The notes under the pieces: generated by a model
Told to the model about the DNA's origin: nothing
The model's database searches: none
What the model saw: the letters and a program-made list of their open reading frames with translations, nothing else
Source: Acidovorax sp. Leaf160
GTDB taxonomy: Bacteria; Pseudomonadota; Gammaproteobacteria; Burkholderiales; Burkholderiaceae_C
NCBI RefSeq assembly: GCF_001424265.1
Contig: NZ_LMOV01000023.1
Span: forward strand, 487,416 to 551,415
Length of the DNA stretch: 64,000 nucleotides
Direction: 5' to 3'
Made by a program: the position numbers and the translations under genes
In this document: one piece after another, positions 63,253 through 64,000 of the stretch
Numbering within the stretch: position 1 is the stretch's first letter
Layout of the letters: the number at the start of each line of letters is the position of its first letter

Positions 63253-63477
63253 CCGCCGCATCCAGCGCCTGCGTGGCGTACCCTTCCAGCCGCTGGCGGC
63301 CGCACGACGCATGGCGCGAGCCGCAACCCGATGCCCAGCCAGTCAACCCGATCGCCCTGAGCCCGCCCCAAGGCTTGCAAGCCACCTGCCCTGGCTCCGG
63401 CAAGCTCGAGCCGAACGGACTGTCCTTCACTGACCGGCATGGGCCCCTTCATTTCTCCATTTTCGTTGTCCTGACCG

Positions 63478-64000
63478 ATGGCCGTTTTCACCGAAGTCTC
63501 CCTCCCCGAGGCGAGCGAGCTGCTGCAGCGCCTGCAGCTGGGCACCCTGACTGCGCTGCGCGGCATCCAGGGCGGCATCGAGAACACCAACTATTTCGCC
63601 ACCACCGACCAGGGCGAATACGTGCTGACGCTGTTCGAGCGGCTGTCGGCCGAGCAGCTGCCGTTCTACCTGCACCTGATGAAGCATCTGGCGCATGCCG
63701 GCATCCCGGTGCCGGACCCGCAGGCCGATGCGGATGGCGACATCCTGCACCGCGTGGCGGGCAAGCCGGCCGCCGTGGTCAACAAGCTGCGCGGACAGAG
63801 CCAGCTGCAGCCCCAGGCGGTGCACTGCGCGGCGCTGGGCACCATGCTGGCGCGCATGCATCTGGCCGGCCAGGATTTCGATCGCCGCCAGCCCAACCTG
63901 CGCGGCCTGCCGTGGTGGAACGACACCGTGCCCGTGGTGCTGCCCTACCTGGATGCGGCGCAGTCCGCCCTGCTGCGGGCCGAGCTGGCCTACCAGAACC
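63478..64000 (+). CDS. thrB: Homoserine kinase, N-terminal part
   Basis: The gene runs off the right edge; 174 residues are visible. It starts MAVFTEVSLPEASELLQRLQ and continues with GIQGGIENTNYFATTDQGEYVLTLFE split over the nucleotide-binding lobe, the signature of the aminoglycoside-phosphotransferase-like homoserine kinase (ThrB2) of beta- and gammaproteobacteria. It phosphorylates homoserine in threonine synthesis. The catalytic loop lies outside the window. The start codon was fixed by homology of the N-terminus. Confidence 0.9.
   Translation, partial: MAVFTEVSLPEASELLQRLQLGTLTALRGIQGGIENTNYFATTDQGEYVLTLFERLSAEQLPFYLHLMKHLAHAGIPVPDPQADADGDILHRVAGKPAAVVNKLRGQSQLQPQAVHCAALGTMLARMHLAGQDFDRRQPNLRGLPWWNDTVPVVLPYLDAAQSALLRAELAYQN

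Overview
The window is a 64 kb piece of a GC-rich betaproteobacterial chromosome. It most resembles the family Comamonadaceae, probably Acidovorax or a close relative. The signs are dense housekeeping genes, several orphan Bug/TctC-type solute-binding proteins (three here), an IPTL-CTERM protein, a polA - small secreted protein - homoserine kinase order, and a dispersed AT-centred palindromic repeat of a kind I associate from memory with this family. Assignment to genus is inference. No tRNA, rRNA, CRISPR array, prophage or insertion sequence was found.

Layout. 1-2.5 kb: the 5' part of a giant FAD-linked oxidoreductase and serA, both leftward. 2.9-7.2 kb: a leftward catabolic cluster (2-oxoglutarate dioxygenase, Bug protein, ICL/PEP-mutase-type lyase) with a divergent LysR regulator. 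7.3-13.1 kb: a complete glycerol-3-phosphate system, ugpB-A-E-C plus a VOC protein and ugpQ, preceded by clear Pho boxes. 13.2-17 kb: a large MscS channel and an orphan Bug protein. 17.1-18.2 kb: a zeta-toxin-like kinase with a small overlapping upstream partner. 18.2-22.7 kb: hemA, prfA, queF. 22.7-31.8 kb, leftward: dinB, a lipoprotein-type truncated globin with a DUF3034 protein, two DMT transporters, lldD and pbpC. 31.8-41.4 kb, leftward: a chemoreceptor, an IPTL-CTERM gene broken by an amber codon, and a 2013-residue alpha-2-macroglobulin. 41.5-48.3 kb: OpgC-like acyltransferase, SGNH hydrolase, argH divergent from an AlgZ/AlgR-type two-component pair, and a ZIP transporter. 48.4-52.7 kb: dienelactone hydrolase, then a GbsR/MarR regulator next to a four-gene membrane/redox operon. 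52.7-59.9 kb: amino-acid binding protein divergent from dadA, a second Bug cluster between two LysR genes, and a YghU-type GST. 60-64 kb: polA, a small secreted protein, and the start of thrB.

Genes that work together: the ugp genes import and hydrolyse glycerophosphodiesters under probable PhoB control; PBP1C and alpha-2-macroglobulin are the classical periplasmic pair, here separated by a chemoreceptor and a pseudogene; the GbsR regulator and the downstream DCC/SDR/DoxX/DUF2269 operon share TTTCT...AGAAA operator half-sites.

The most striking feature is a family of nine short elements. Each has a 17-bp palindrome of the form GCTAT-N7-ATAGC followed by a GC-rich tail of about 40 bp. Copies lie between genes, at gene ends, over a start codon, and in frame inside pbpC, polA and the alpha-2-macroglobulin gene. 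In pbpC and polA the same frame is used and gives almost the same peptide, AIDSIA(T/V)G.
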